From: Pseudoalteromonas sp. T1lg75
GTDB taxonomy: Bacteria > Pseudomonadota > Gammaproteobacteria > Enterobacterales > Alteromonadaceae
Reading direction: 5' to 3'
Assembly (NCBI RefSeq): GCF_002964705.1
Contig: NZ_PQCD01000033.1
Coordinates: 491,757 to 555,756 of the forward strand
Length of the DNA: 64,000 nt
Every line of letters begins with the position of its first letter. Within the stretch, counting starts at the first letter, position 1. Shown here piece after piece: positions 36,268 through 45,915 of this stretch. Position numbers and translations under genes: made by a program. The notes beneath the pieces were generated by a model. That model did no database searches. It saw only the letters and a list, made by a program, of their open reading frames with translations, and was not told where the DNA came from.

Positions 36268-37505
36268 GGGCATGGTTAAATGATTTAGGCATAGTCAGTG
36301 CCTTGGGCGTAGATAAGGCGGAGCACTTACAGGCCTTTTGTGGCCTTGAACAAACGCCGTTAACTCAGGGCAGTGGTCTACATTATGGTGTGCAAGAGAG
36401 CGATCAGCATGGTGAGCCTGCTATCCAGCAAGACCCTTATGTGGGCCTGGTGCAGGCAATTCCTTTAACTGCCAAGCAGCGCAACAATCGCCTTATAGAC
36501 CTTGCCTTGCAGCAATTGGCACCGACTTTGACGCGCATGCGCGCCCGTTATAGCCCGGCGCGTATCGCCGTGGTGGTAGGCACCAGCACCGCGGATATTT
36601 ACGACGGCGAGCGGGCCCGCGAACATAAAGCGCAAACCGGCTGCTGGCCCGAGGGTTATCATTATAACCAGCAAGCCCTCGATGCTCCCGCCGTTTATAT
36701 CAAGGAAAAACTGGGCTTAGAAGGGATTGCCTACAGTATCTCCACCGCGTGTAGCTCCAGCGCTAAGGCCTTGAACAGTGCCAAAGGACTGTTGGCTGCC
36801 GGTTTAGCCGATGCGGTGATTTGCGGGGGGGCCGACAGTCTATGTCAGTTGACCATCAATGGCTTTAGTGCCTTGGCCTCGACCAGTCATGGATTGTGCC
36901 AGCCCTTTGGAGCCGAGCGCGATGGCATCAATATAGGCGAGGGGGCAGCGCTCTTTGTGATGAGTCGCGAGCGCGACCTGGGTGAGAGTCACTGTGCTCT
37001 GTTGGGGAGCGGTGCCAGCTCGGATGCACACCATATGTCGGCGCCCGAGCCCAATGGTCATGGCGCCATTGAAGCTATGCGCCAGGCTTTAGCGAACGCT
37101 AAGCTGAGTCCAAATCAGATAGACTATCTTAACGCCCATGGCACGGCGACGCCGAAAAATGATGAAATGGAAGCCAAGGCCATCGCCGAGCTGTTTGCCG
37201 ACCCCGTGCCGGTAAGCTCGACTAAGCATTTAACCGGACACACCCTGGGCGCCGCCGGCGCCATCGAGGCGGGCCTTTGCTGGTTGCTTATTGAACAGCA
37301 GCGTTTAGGTGCAGAAGTATTGCCGTCGGCAACGCAGGCGGGACTGCCTTTACCCTGGCACCAGGGCTATGAGCTTGACGCCAACTTGGCACCCATCCAA
37401 GTATTACAACAACCCATAACGAAAACCCCAAAAATCTGTATGAGTAATTCCTTTGCCTTTGGTGGCAATAATGCCAGTTTAATTATCGGAGAAGTCGATG
37501 CCTGA
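36264..37505 (+). CDS. apeO: Beta-ketoacyl-ACP synthase (ApeO-like)
   Basis: A 413-residue condensing enzyme with a complete catalytic triad: C163 in STACSSSAKA, H292 in NAHGTATPKND and H326 in HLTGHTLGAAG, and NSFAFGGNN near the end. It would catalyse the chain extension steps with the chain-length factor at 23672. The start overlaps the DUF3261 gene stop (ATGA) and its end overlaps the next gene by eight bases. Confidence 0.93.
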   Translation: MRAWLNDLGIVSALGVDKAEHLQAFCGLEQTPLTQGSGLHYGVQESDQHGEPAIQQDPYVGLVQAIPLTAKQRNNRLIDLALQQLAPTLTRMRARYSPARIAVVVGTSTADIYDGERAREHKAQTGCWPEGYHYNQQALDAPAVYIKEKLGLEGIAYSISTACSSSAKALNSAKGLLAAGLADAVICGGADSLCQLTINGFSALASTSHGLCQPFGAERDGINIGEGAALFVMSRERDLGESHCALLGSGASSDAHHMSAPEPNGHGAIEAMRQALANAKLSPNQIDYLNAHGTATPKNDEMEAKAIAELFADPVPVSSTKHLTGHTLGAAGAIEAGLCWLLIEQQRLGAEVLPSATQAGLPLPWHQGYELDANLAPIQVLQQPITKTPKICMSNSFAFGGNNASLIIGEVDA

Positions 37506-37953
37506 TATTGCCATGACCGAGCTTATCGCTCACCGTCCACCCATGGTGCTGATCGACTCCCTGGTATCGTTTGACGATGACAGTGCCCACTGTCAGGTAC
37601 GCATTCGCGAAAATAGCCCCTTCTATGACGCCGAGCAGGGCGCGGTGCCAAGTTATATTGGCAGTGAGTACATGGCGCAGGCCATCGCCGCCTACGCCGG
37701 GGCTCATGACCTAGATCAGAGTCGAGATATTAAAATCGGCTTTCTCCTCGGTAGTCGCAAAATTCGCTGTCATAAACCGCGCTTTGACCATGGTATGCTG
37801 TTGGATATTTTGGTCGAAAAGGTGATTCAAGACGAGTCCGGATTAAGCGTGTTCGCTTGCCGCATTGAGCACCAGGGCGACTGCTTGGTCGAAGCCAAAA
37901 TTAATGTGTTTCAACCCGCCGACCCAATGAAATTTATAAAGGAAAATCAATGA
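37498..37953 (+). CDS. apeP: Hotdog-fold dehydratase (ApeP-like)
   Basis: A 151-residue hotdog protein. LIAHRPPMVLIDSLV is the FabZ-like HRPPxxxID motif with the active histidine, and YIGSEYMAQAIAAYAG matches the central helix. It is longer than the first dehydratase at 27575. It begins within the end of the ketosynthase gene. In characterised systems two dehydratases act together. Confidence 0.9.
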   Translation: MPDIAMTELIAHRPPMVLIDSLVSFDDDSAHCQVRIRENSPFYDAEQGAVPSYIGSEYMAQAIAAYAGAHDLDQSRDIKIGFLLGSRKIRCHKPRFDHGMLLDILVEKVIQDESGLSVFACRIEHQGDCLVEAKINVFQPADPMKFIKENQ

Positions 37954-38675
37954 ATAGACGTATTTTAGTCACAGGCTCAAGCCGTGGGATCGGCAAGGCC
38001 GTTGCGTTGCAACTAGCAGAGCAAGGGTTTGATATTACTTTGCATTGCCGCTCGCAGGTGGCTCTGGCCGAGCAGGTGGCCGAGCAAATTAAGGCCTTGG
38101 GCAGAACGGTCAATATTCTGGTTTTCGATGTGACCGACAGAGCCGAGGCCAAGCAAGCGATTGAAGAGGATATCGCCGCCAACGGCGCCTATTACGGCGT
38201 AGTGTGTAATGCCGGCGTGACGAGAGATACCGCATTCCCGGCGATGACGGACGAGGAATGGGACACCGTCATAAGCACGGGTCTTGATGGTTTCTATAAC
38301 GTGGTACGCCCTCTGGTTATGCCCATGGTTAGTGCGCGCAAGGGAGGGCGTATCATTACTCTGGCCTCTGTGTCTGGCATCGCCGGAAATCGTGGTCAGG
38401 TCAATTACAGTGCCGCCAAGGCAGGTATTATAGGTGCCACCAAGGCGTTATCGCTGGAATTGGCGAAGCGTAAAATCACGGTGAACTGCGTGGCTCCCGG
38501 GTTAATCGAAACCGAGATGACCGCCGAGCTCGATACCAAGATGTTGCTTGAGCACGTGCCGATGCGACGCATGGGCAGTGTTGATGAAGTTGCCGCGACG
38601 GTGGCCTTTTTAGCTTCTGATCAGGCGGGTTACATTACCCGTCAGGTTATTTCCGTTAATGGTGGATTAGTATAA
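37950..38675 (+). CDS. apeQ: 3-oxoacyl-ACP reductase (ApeQ/FabG-like)
   Basis: A 241-residue SDR ketoreductase. The NADPH motif is VTGSSRGIGKAV. Catalytic residues are the serine in TLASVSG, and Y and K in NYSAAKAG. Length and motifs are those of FabG. It reduces the beta-keto group in each extension cycle. The start overlaps the dehydratase stop by four bases. Confidence 0.93.
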   Translation: MNRRILVTGSSRGIGKAVALQLAEQGFDITLHCRSQVALAEQVAEQIKALGRTVNILVFDVTDRAEAKQAIEEDIAANGAYYGVVCNAGVTRDTAFPAMTDEEWDTVISTGLDGFYNVVRPLVMPMVSARKGGRIITLASVSGIAGNRGQVNYSAAKAGIIGATKALSLELAKRKITVNCVAPGLIETEMTAELDTKMLLEHVPMRRMGSVDEVAATVAFLASDQAGYITRQVISVNGGLV

Positions 38676-39892
38676 TGAAACGCGTGGTGATTACGGGCAT
38701 GTCGTGTATTACGGCATTGGGCGATGATTGGCAAAGCTTTCGTGGTGCGCTGGAGCGTGGCGAAAATGCCGTGCAGACGATGGAGCAATGGGGTGATATC
38801 AGCGACCTCAATACCAAGCTGGCGGCGCCGGTCACCCATTTTGAGCGCCCCAGCCATTATAAGCGGAAAATGGTGCGCTCCATGGGCCGCGTGGCCCTAA
38901 TGGCAACCGTAGCCACCGAGCGCGCCTTGCAGCAGGCTCAGTTACTGGAACACCCGGCGCTTACCAATGGCGATACCGGCATAGCCTATGGTTCATCCAC
39001 TGGCTCGACGCCGCCGCTCATTGCCTTTGCCGATATGATGAAGTCGGGGCAAATGAATGGTGTAACCGCTACCAGCTATATTCAGATGATGGCACACACG
39101 GCGCCGGTGAATATCGGCGTGTTTTTTGGTCTTAAGGGTCGGGTGATCACCACCAGCTCCGCCTGCACCTCCGGCTCTCAGGGTATAGGTTATGCTTATG
39201 AAGCGATCAAATACGGTCGTCAGAAGGTGATGGTGGCCGGCGGTGCCGAAGAACTGTGTGTCACCGAGGCGGCGGTATTCGACACCCTGTATGCCACCAG
39301 TTGCAATAATGACAATCCCAAAGCAACGCCGCGCCCTTTCGACAGCAAACGCGACGGTTTGGTCATAGGTGAGGGAGCCGGAACCTTAATCCTCGAGGAA
39401 TACGAGCACGCCAAAGCGCGCGGGGCCACCATCTTGGCGGAAATCGTGGGTTTCGGTTGTAACTCTGACGGTCAGCATGTTACTCAGCCCACCAGCGACA
39501 CCATGCAGGTTGCCATTGAAATGGCACTGCAAGACGCCGAACTCAGTGCCGATGACATTGGCTATGTAAACGCCCATGGTACTTCCACGGATCGCGGCGA
39601 TATCGCCGAGTCTCACGCCACCTTTAATGCCTTGGGTGCCAAGCCGATCAGCTCATTAAAAAGCTACCTTGGCCATACCCTCGGCGCCTGTGGGGCGATA
39701 GAGGCCTGGGCCTGCATAGAAATGATGCGTGATGGCTGGTTTGCGCCCACCATTAATCTCGACACGGTAGATGAACAGTGTGCGCCACTGCATTACCTGA
39801 CAGAAGGCAAAGAAATACATTGTGATTATGTGATGAGCAATAACTTTGCTTTCGGCGGTATTAACACCTCTTTGATCTTTAAACGGGCCTAA
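38675..39892 (+). CDS. apeR: Second beta-ketoacyl-ACP synthase (ApeR/FabF-like)
   Basis: A 405-residue FabF-like condensing enzyme with triad C164 (TSSACTSGSQG), H301 (NAHGTSTDRGD) and H334 (YLGHTLGACG), and MSNNFAFGGINTS at the end. A separate ketosynthase beside the ApeO-like enzyme is standard in these clusters and may handle the first condensation. The start overlaps the ketoreductase stop by one base. Confidence 0.93.
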   Translation: MKRVVITGMSCITALGDDWQSFRGALERGENAVQTMEQWGDISDLNTKLAAPVTHFERPSHYKRKMVRSMGRVALMATVATERALQQAQLLEHPALTNGDTGIAYGSSTGSTPPLIAFADMMKSGQMNGVTATSYIQMMAHTAPVNIGVFFGLKGRVITTSSACTSGSQGIGYAYEAIKYGRQKVMVAGGAEELCVTEAAVFDTLYATSCNNDNPKATPRPFDSKRDGLVIGEGAGTLILEEYEHAKARGATILAEIVGFGCNSDGQHVTQPTSDTMQVAIEMALQDAELSADDIGYVNAHGTSTDRGDIAESHATFNALGAKPISSLKSYLGHTLGACGAIEAWACIEMMRDGWFAPTINLDTVDEQCAPLHYLTEGKEIHCDYVMSNNFAFGGINTSLIFKRA

Positions 39893-39895
39893 GTA

Positions 39896-40705
39896 ATGAA
39901 CAAGGCAATGGTGTTATGCGTGTTACTCTTACTGTGTCCGGCGGTGAAGGCCGCCAGCGAGCTTGAGTTGGGGGCGGGCATTTTTACTACCTCCTTACCC
40001 CATTATCTTGGCTCCAGTGAGCATAACAACTACACCTTGCCTTTGCCCTATGTGCGCTATCGCAGCGAGCGCATGAGTGTCGACCGCAACAGTGCGGTGG
40101 GCTACCTTTGGCAAAATGACAATTGGCACCTGGATGTGTCGGCCACGGCCAGCTTGGCGGTGGACAGCAAGGACAACCAGGCTCGCTCAGGCATGGACGA
40201 CCTGGACTGGGTATTTGAATTGGGTCCAGCCTTAGATTATTATTTCGCCGGGCAGCCGCGCAGTAATAACTATCTTAAAAGCGGTTTGTTTGTGCGTAAG
40301 GCCTTGGCCACCGACTTCTCTTCCATTGATGATATCGGCTTTCGTATGGGCCCTTATATGCAATGGCAGCAGTTAGTTTGGCAAAAGGCAGAGCAGACGA
40401 TAAGTTTTACCGCTCGGGGCGCCGTTAACTTTGCCACCAGTCAGTATGTCGATTATTTTTACGGCGTAGGCGCGCAGCAGGCAACGGCTGGACGCGGTGA
40501 ATACGACCCGCAATCCGGTTACAGTGGCAGCGAGCTGTCCCTTGGGGTTAACTACAATAGCAAGCGCTGGTGGGTCGGTGGCTTTGTAAAATATTACCGC
40601 ATCAAGGACGCGGTCTGGCGCGACAGCCCCCTGGTTGAGCGACACCATAATCTTGCCTTTGGCATCGGCCTGGCATGGAAGTTTTATAACGTAGAGGGAA
40701 ATTAA
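39896..40705 (+). CDS. MipA/OmpV-family outer membrane protein
   Basis: A 269-residue protein with a signal peptide ending VKA. The mature part opens with ELGAGIFTTSLPHYLGSSEHN and has alternating strands ending in FGIGLAWKFYN, typical of the MipA/OmpV beta-barrel. Three bases separate it from the ketosynthase gene. Its place suggests a role in final display or insertion of the polyene in the outer membrane. Confidence 0.83.
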   Translation: MNKAMVLCVLLLLCPAVKAASELELGAGIFTTSLPHYLGSSEHNNYTLPLPYVRYRSERMSVDRNSAVGYLWQNDNWHLDVSATASLAVDSKDNQARSGMDDLDWVFELGPALDYYFAGQPRSNNYLKSGLFVRKALATDFSSIDDIGFRMGPYMQWQQLVWQKAEQTISFTARGAVNFATSQYVDYFYGVGAQQATAGRGEYDPQSGYSGSELSLGVNYNSKRWWVGGFVKYYRIKDAVWRDSPLVERHHNLAFGIGLAWKFYNVEGN

Positions 40706-40707
40706 GG

Positions 40708-41136
40708 ATGAAAAAATCACTGTTTTTAGCGCTGGGATTGGCGCTGACGGCGAATACGGCCCTGGCTCGTGACGATATCGGTCACTACAATATTGCCGAG
40801 CTACTGGGAACCACTAAGGCCAAAAATGCGCTTCTGGATGTGCCGCTGTATTTTGGCAATCAGGCATACGGCGAGGTGCAGGAAACCTATGGTGAGGTGA
40901 CCACCAACCAAAAAACCAATGCCTTTAACAAGTCTGACAAGGAAGCCTGTCAATGGGTGATGCTGAGTGCCCTTAAGGCCTTGCAGGAGCGTGCCAAGCG
41001 CGAGGGCATGAATGCGGTGGTGAATATTCAGTCGTACTACAAAAAGCGCGAATTTGTCAGTGAAACCGAATTTGAATGTGGTGCCGGCTTTCTGATCGCC
41101 GGTGTTGCCCTAAAAGGCACCCTAGTTAAACGCTAA
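40708..41136 (+). CDS. Small periplasmic protein of the aryl polyene operon
   Basis: A 142-residue protein with a signal peptide ending ALA. It has two cysteines (KEACQWV and FECGAGF) that probably pair. Homologues in similar clusters carry a misleading excinuclease ATPase subunit label; there is no ATPase motif here. It lies three bases after the barrel gene and is the last gene of the operon. The role is unknown. Confidence 0.75.
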   Translation: MKKSLFLALGLALTANTALARDDIGHYNIAELLGTTKAKNALLDVPLYFGNQAYGEVQETYGEVTTNQKTNAFNKSDKEACQWVMLSALKALQERAKREGMNAVVNIQSYYKKREFVSETEFECGAGFLIAGVALKGTLVKR

Positions 41137-41174
41137 GCGCTTGTAATACGTATCCGTGTTGCACTATTGCCCCT

Positions 41175-41192
41175 GAAAAAGGTAGCTTTTTC
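41175..41192 (+). terminator. Weak hairpin after the aryl polyene operon
   Basis: GAAAAAG (41175-41181) pairs with CTTTTTC (41186-41192). The stem is AT-rich and the loop is four bases; it might act as a weak terminator between the operon and the next gene. Confidence 0.3.
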
Positions 41193-41260
41193 GTTTGCCT
41201 TTGTTAACATTAGGTAAATTTTTGCTAAGGCAAATGAAAGTAGTACCAATAAGGACGTTT

Positions 41261-43495
41261 ATGGCGCGTTATGCTCGTTTTTCATTTTTTGCATGTGCGG
41301 CCGCAACTCTCAGCAGTGCAGCGGCGCATGCGTATCCCCCAGCACAACACTATGCCTTGGTTCAGGCTCAGGATGAAATCCAGCTTGATGGCCAGTTAAA
41401 CGAAGAGGTGTGGCAGCGCGCCACGCAAATTGACGTTAATACCCAAAACGAACCACTCGAGCGGGCGCCTTCTCCGGTGCAAACCACCGCTTACCTGTTT
41501 GAAGACGGTCGTTTTCTCTATCTCGGCATCGATGCCAAAGACCCAAACCCAAGGGCCATTCGTGGCGCCCTGCGCGATAGGGATGAATTATGGCAGGATG
41601 ACAATGTTGGGATTGTCATCGACAGCCTTAATGATGAGCGCAATGCCTTTGAGTTTTTTGTAAATGCCTATGGCGCTCAGGGAGCCATACTCTCTACCGA
41701 TTTCGATACCTGGATAACAGATCCTAGCTGGGATGCCACCTGGTATAGCGGCGCACACATCTATGAAGGCGGTTACAGTGTGGAGATGAAGATCCCGCTG
41801 ACCGTATTAAACCTTCCAGAAACGGACGAAGAGATCACCTGGGGCATTTCCATCGCCCGCAACTACCCTCGCGATGTGATGTACCGTATCTCCAACGTGG
41901 GCTTTGACTTGGATATCAAGTGTAGTTTTTGCCAGTTTGATAAGCTGACCGGTCTGTCCGAGCGCCATGAGCAGCGAGATCTATCCGTTGCCCCTTATGT
42001 CAGTGCTAAACGCAGCGATAGCAAGGATCCGGTGCCGGGTCCTTGGCAACAGGGTGATACCGAGGTCGAAGTCGGTGCCGATTTACGCTGGCGCGTCAAT
42101 GATGAGACCTTGCTTAACGCCACCATCAACCCAGACTTCTCACAAGTGGAAGCCGATGCGGTACAACTGGACGTTAACACCAATTATTCCTTGTACTATG
42201 CGGAAAAACGACCGTTTTTCCTCGATGGCTCCTCGTTTTTTCGCACCAATCAGCTGGAGCTTTTGTATAGCCGCACCATAGCCGAACCGGACTTCGGCAT
42301 TAAGTTAAGTGGTAAAAATGGCGCCCATACCTATGCTGGACTGGTGACCGATGACAATAATGCCTCGGTGCTTTTGCCGGGTAATCAGGGCTCTTCGTTG
42401 GCACAGTTAGAGGACGATGTGACCAATACCGTCGCCCGTTATCGTTATGATTTGGGTCAGCGCAGTGGCCTCGGGGTGATGTTGACTCACCGCCAGGGTG
42501 GTGACTATCACAATACCGTGGGGGCGCTCGACGGCACCTACGGACTCAATGCCAGCGACTCCATTAATTACGCCATTGCGTATGCGGACACCGAAAACAG
42601 TGCCCAGTTCGCCAATGACTGGCAACTGGATGAGCAGCAATCCGGCACCGCCGTCAGTCTGGCCGTGCAACGGCTCAAGCGAGACTATCAGTTGCGAGCC
42701 CAGTACGAGCAAATTAGCGAAGATTTCCGCGCCGATATGGGCTATCAGCCTAAGGCCGACTATCGCGAGGTGGAACTCGGTGGCGGCCAAATTTGGTATG
42801 GCCAGGAACAGGACTGGCTGAGTAAGTGGAGTTATGACCTTGAGTGGCAGAAGGCCTACGATCTCGATGGTGAATTACTGGAGCAGCAATACCAGGGTTA
42901 TGTCTATGGCGAAGGGCCCTGGATGTCGAGTTTTGAGCTGGGCATGTGGCACAGTGACGAGTTGTATTACGGCGAGTACTTTATACAAAACAACGGATAT
43001 GTGGTGCTTTCCGTGCGCCCCTTGCAGGACTTAACCTATCAGTTCTATGGCGACTATGGCTCGCGCATCGACTACAGTAACGCGCGTCTAGGCGAGGGCA
43101 GCGACATTGAAAACACCCTTACCTGGGACGCCAATCAGCATTTACAACTGCAGTTAAGTTATAACTACAGCACTTTAGAGGTGGACAACGAGCGGGTGTT
43201 CACTGCCGATCAGTGGGATGTGCGTCTTTATTATAAGTTTAATATTCGCAGCATGCTGAAACTGATCTGGCAACACGAAGACGTTGATCGTAATCAGCAA
43301 GCCTATTTATACCGTCAGGTGCATCAACGTAACCGTAATTTTGGCTCGCAACTGGTGTACTCCTATACCATCAACCCGCAGTCGGTGTTTTACCTTGGCT
43401 ATTCCGACAGCGGTTATCAAAATGATGATCTCGACAGCCTTACTCGCAATGAGCGTACCTTCTTTACCAAGATCAGTTATGCATGGCAATTGTAG
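41261..43495 (+). CDS. CBM9-like/DUF5916 outer membrane protein
   Basis: A 744-residue protein from ATG 41261 (MARYARFSFF), seven bases after AAGGAC. A signal peptide ends AHA. The amino-terminal domain (IQLDGQLNEEVWQRA; YLFEDGRFLYLGIDAKDPNP) is the family 9 carbohydrate-binding fold. The carboxy-terminal two thirds (DATINPDFSQVEADAVQLDVN-like region and many aromatic-ended strands to SYAWQL) fit a DUF5916 beta-barrel. It may bind or move glycans at the surface. The end overlaps the convergent DUF2254 gene by 23 bases. Confidence 0.85.
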   Translation: MARYARFSFFACAAATLSSAAAHAYPPAQHYALVQAQDEIQLDGQLNEEVWQRATQIDVNTQNEPLERAPSPVQTTAYLFEDGRFLYLGIDAKDPNPRAIRGALRDRDELWQDDNVGIVIDSLNDERNAFEFFVNAYGAQGAILSTDFDTWITDPSWDATWYSGAHIYEGGYSVEMKIPLTVLNLPETDEEITWGISIARNYPRDVMYRISNVGFDLDIKCSFCQFDKLTGLSERHEQRDLSVAPYVSAKRSDSKDPVPGPWQQGDTEVEVGADLRWRVNDETLLNATINPDFSQVEADAVQLDVNTNYSLYYAEKRPFFLDGSSFFRTNQLELLYSRTIAEPDFGIKLSGKNGAHTYAGLVTDDNNASVLLPGNQGSSLAQLEDDVTNTVARYRYDLGQRSGLGVMLTHRQGGDYHNTVGALDGTYGLNASDSINYAIAYADTENSAQFANDWQLDEQQSGTAVSLAVQRLKRDYQLRAQYEQISEDFRADMGYQPKADYREVELGGGQIWYGQEQDWLSKWSYDLEWQKAYDLDGELLEQQYQGYVYGEGPWMSSFELGMWHSDELYYGEYFIQNNGYVVLSVRPLQDLTYQFYGDYGSRIDYSNARLGEGSDIENTLTWDANQHLQLQLSYNYSTLEVDNERVFTADQWDVRLYYKFNIRSMLKLIWQHEDVDRNQQAYLYRQVHQRNRNFGSQLVYSYTINPQSVFYLGYSDSGYQNDDLDSLTRNERTFFTKISYAWQL

Positions 43496-44852
43496 GCCCA
43501 GCCTCTTTATCGTCTAGACTAAAATGAATGTCGTCGCCGCGCTTATTGGCGACCTCATTCATACGGGTAAGCATGCGATTAATGCGGGCCCGCTCGTAGG
43601 GGTTGTCAATACAGTGCTCGGCGTCATAAACGGTGGCTTGCACATAGCGGTATAACGCCTGGGTATATTCCTTGTTGTAATCACAGACAAAAAGAATATT
43701 CTTCAACGCCTCAATCAGGTTAACCAGTACCGTGGTGTCATTGCAGCCATAGTGGCGGATAGGGTCGAAGTTTTCTTCCAACAATGACGCCAGACTGGGC
43801 TCATAAAACCATAACAGCGGTGATTGTTGCTGTTCGGTGTTGAGCAGGGTGTAGTTGTGATCCGCGACATGTAGGCGAGCGATAGTAAGGATGCTGAGCA
43901 TATCTATGGCCTTGACCGCAGTGCCGGGGTCGTTAATGCCCGGGCTCAGTGCCTTAATGGCAATTTCGGCGATTTGCCGCAGACCATAGCTGTAATGATC
44001 GCCAATATACTCCTCAATATAAAACACGCTGCATTTATGAATTTGTTCGCAGAGCTCTTCATCGGCGCTAATGTCTCTATCCAGCGCCAAGTAGGGAAAA
44101 CCTTCGACACAGAAAAAGCCGGGCTCCACTTCCGCTACCATACGCAGTTCGTGTTGGGCCAACAGCTTGCACAGTTGATGAGTATGCACGCCCTTAAAAT
44201 AGCCAGCCCTCGGACTTTTGAGGCGATACCAATCGCTGTAATCTGGCACGGCCGCAGCAATTCTCGGGTCTTGATAGGCGATCAGGTTTTGCAACTGCTT
44301 ATTGGTTTGCGCAAACAAGGTATTCAACACGCTGTCGACCTGGATGGAGCGAGAGATGGAATGGATAAAGAATACAAAGAGCACCAGATTGTAAATGCCA
44401 ATGGCCAAAGCGAAAAAGGTGCCCAGAGCCGGAGTTTGCAAGGTCTCCCCCTTGGTGTGGATATTCATCAGGGTAAGCAGGGTAAAGACGATGCTGCCCA
44501 GATACATACCGAGCACATATTGGTGCGCCTTATTACTGATTAGCCCTGGCAACACCCGCGGCGACAGGGTGGCGGCGGCATTGTTTAACACCACCATGAC
44601 CATGGAAAAGCTAAACACGGTGAGCGAGATCAAGCCGCCGGCGAGTATGCTGAGCAGGGTTTTGGCGGTATCGACATCGGTGACAAAGAGCACCGGCCAG
44701 GCCTGCTTTATGCGCATTACCCAGCTTTGGTATTCTATATTGGCCAGTACCATGGCGAACAACATAAAGAGGGTAATAATAATCGCTGGGTAGAAGCCAA
44801 TGCTGCTGACAATAGCGCGGTATTGATCTGCTATTTTTCGGGGTGTGCGCAT
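43473..44852 (-). CDS. DUF2254 integral membrane protein
   Basis: A 459-residue protein with four membrane helices in the first 160 residues (near 20-38, 62-90, 112-130, 143-165) and a soluble carboxy-terminal domain. FSFSMVMVVLNNAAATLSPRVLPGL is the conserved DUF2254 stretch, cited by position about 80-105. GAGG precedes the ATG. The gene follows the 44887-45846 frame on the same strand with 34 bases between. The function of the family is not established. Confidence 0.85.
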   Translation of the reverse strand: MRTPRKIADQYRAIVSSIGFYPAIIITLFMLFAMVLANIEYQSWVMRIKQAWPVLFVTDVDTAKTLLSILAGGLISLTVFSFSMVMVVLNNAAATLSPRVLPGLISNKAHQYVLGMYLGSIVFTLLTLMNIHTKGETLQTPALGTFFALAIGIYNLVLFVFFIHSISRSIQVDSVLNTLFAQTNKQLQNLIAYQDPRIAAAVPDYSDWYRLKSPRAGYFKGVHTHQLCKLLAQHELRMVAEVEPGFFCVEGFPYLALDRDISADEELCEQIHKCSVFYIEEYIGDHYSYGLRQIAEIAIKALSPGINDPGTAVKAIDMLSILTIARLHVADHNYTLLNTEQQQSPLLWFYEPSLASLLEENFDPIRHYGCNDTTVLVNLIEALKNILFVCDYNKEYTQALYRYVQATVYDAEHCIDNPYERARINRMLTRMNEVANKRGDDIHFSLDDKEAGPTIAMHN

Positions 44853-44886
44853 GAATACCTCATTATTCTATGTTGTTGTCAGCGAG

Positions 44887-45846
44887 CTACTCGTTAAAAT
44901 AGAGCACAATACTGCCCCCTTCGAGGGCGCTGCCATGATGATAGTTTAGGCCAATACCTATGTTTTCCAGCCACGAAGACCAGGTACTGGTATCGAGTAA
45001 GACACCCACGCCATATTCATAAAAATGATTCGTAGCAAACGAGCTGGCGCTGTCACCACCTAGATCGACGCGATGAGCCTTAATATAGATGGCCTGAGTA
45101 AACTCGCCTATATGCGCGGTGTCGAAGCGCGCCTTAATGCCATTTTGGTAACGCCAGCCCTCAGGCCTGATTTTACCCAAGGCCGAAGGCTCCACCAGCG
45201 TGGTGCCGTAGTAATAACTATAACTGGTTTTATATTCATAGTAGCCCCAATGGCGAGGTAGGCGGTACATCATCTCTACATGCGGGCTGGCGACAAGGGC
45301 GTTGGCGCTGATGTTAACCACGCTGCCATCAAGGGCGGGCGCCAATACCTGCCTGCTGAGCTGAGAGTTATAGTCGTAGTCGTTGTAATAACGAAAACCC
45401 TGCAGGCGAGCGCCAAAACCGAACCACCATTTGGAGCTGATTGGCCGCTCAAATATCCAGTTGGCGCCAAACCCATAGATGCTTTCTTCGAAGCTATCGG
45501 CGCTCTCTTGGTTAAAAAGATTTAGGCTGTTTTTTTGATCTATGTAGCTGCCTTGCAGATGCAACTCACTGTTATATTCTTTGAATATTTCCGGGCTGGT
45601 GGTCTTGATGCCAAACGGGACGTTAAACACATTGAGGTCCTGGCGTAATTCATTGCCGCTTTGCGAGTCGTCATCAAACAGTGCCGCCGGACTGCTGAAA
45701 TGACCATAACCTAGGCTCACCGACTCGCCATTGGTGAGCACCATGGCCGTGGCAAAGTTTTGCTCCAGTAGCTTTGCTGCGCCAGCGATGCTGTAACAAG
45801 GCAGGCAAACCAGGGTGATAAGGAAGAAAATACGCACAAGAGTCAT
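44887..45846 (-). CDS. Solitary outer-membrane beta-barrel protein
   Basis: A 319-residue protein with a signal peptide (IFFLITLVCLPCYSIAG). The mature part is rich in alternating aromatic and polar residues and ends with strand-like GGSIVLYFNE, a terminal aromatic pattern typical of outer-membrane barrels. The layout matches the solitary autotransporter beta-barrel group (PF11557-like), a barrel without passenger. It lies upstream of DUF2254 on the same strand and may be co-transcribed. Confidence 0.72.
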   Translation of the reverse strand: MTLVRIFFLITLVCLPCYSIAGAAKLLEQNFATAMVLTNGESVSLGYGHFSSPAALFDDDSQSGNELRQDLNVFNVPFGIKTTSPEIFKEYNSELHLQGSYIDQKNSLNLFNQESADSFEESIYGFGANWIFERPISSKWWFGFGARLQGFRYYNDYDYNSQLSRQVLAPALDGSVVNISANALVASPHVEMMYRLPRHWGYYEYKTSYSYYYGTTLVEPSALGKIRPEGWRYQNGIKARFDTAHIGEFTQAIYIKAHRVDLGGDSASSFATNHFYEYGVGVLLDTSTWSSWLENIGIGLNYHHGSALEGGSIVLYFNE

Positions 45847-45884
45847 TAATAACTAATTGAATAATAAACACTATAGCAGCTAAC

Positions 45885-45908
45885 AAAAAGCCGGCAACAT
45901 GGCCGGCT
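45885..45908 (-). terminator. Intrinsic terminator of the AbgT-family gene
   Basis: AGCCGGC (45889-45895) pairs with GCCGGCT (45902-45908). On the minus strand a TTTTT run follows, directly downstream of the stop at 45916. Confidence 0.88.
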
Positions 45909-45915
45909 CTTATCA

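Noticed and set aside
41195-41260. Extension of the CBM9-like protein to 41195
   Set aside because: The extra residues would precede a complete signal peptide, and AAGGAC fits ATG 41261.
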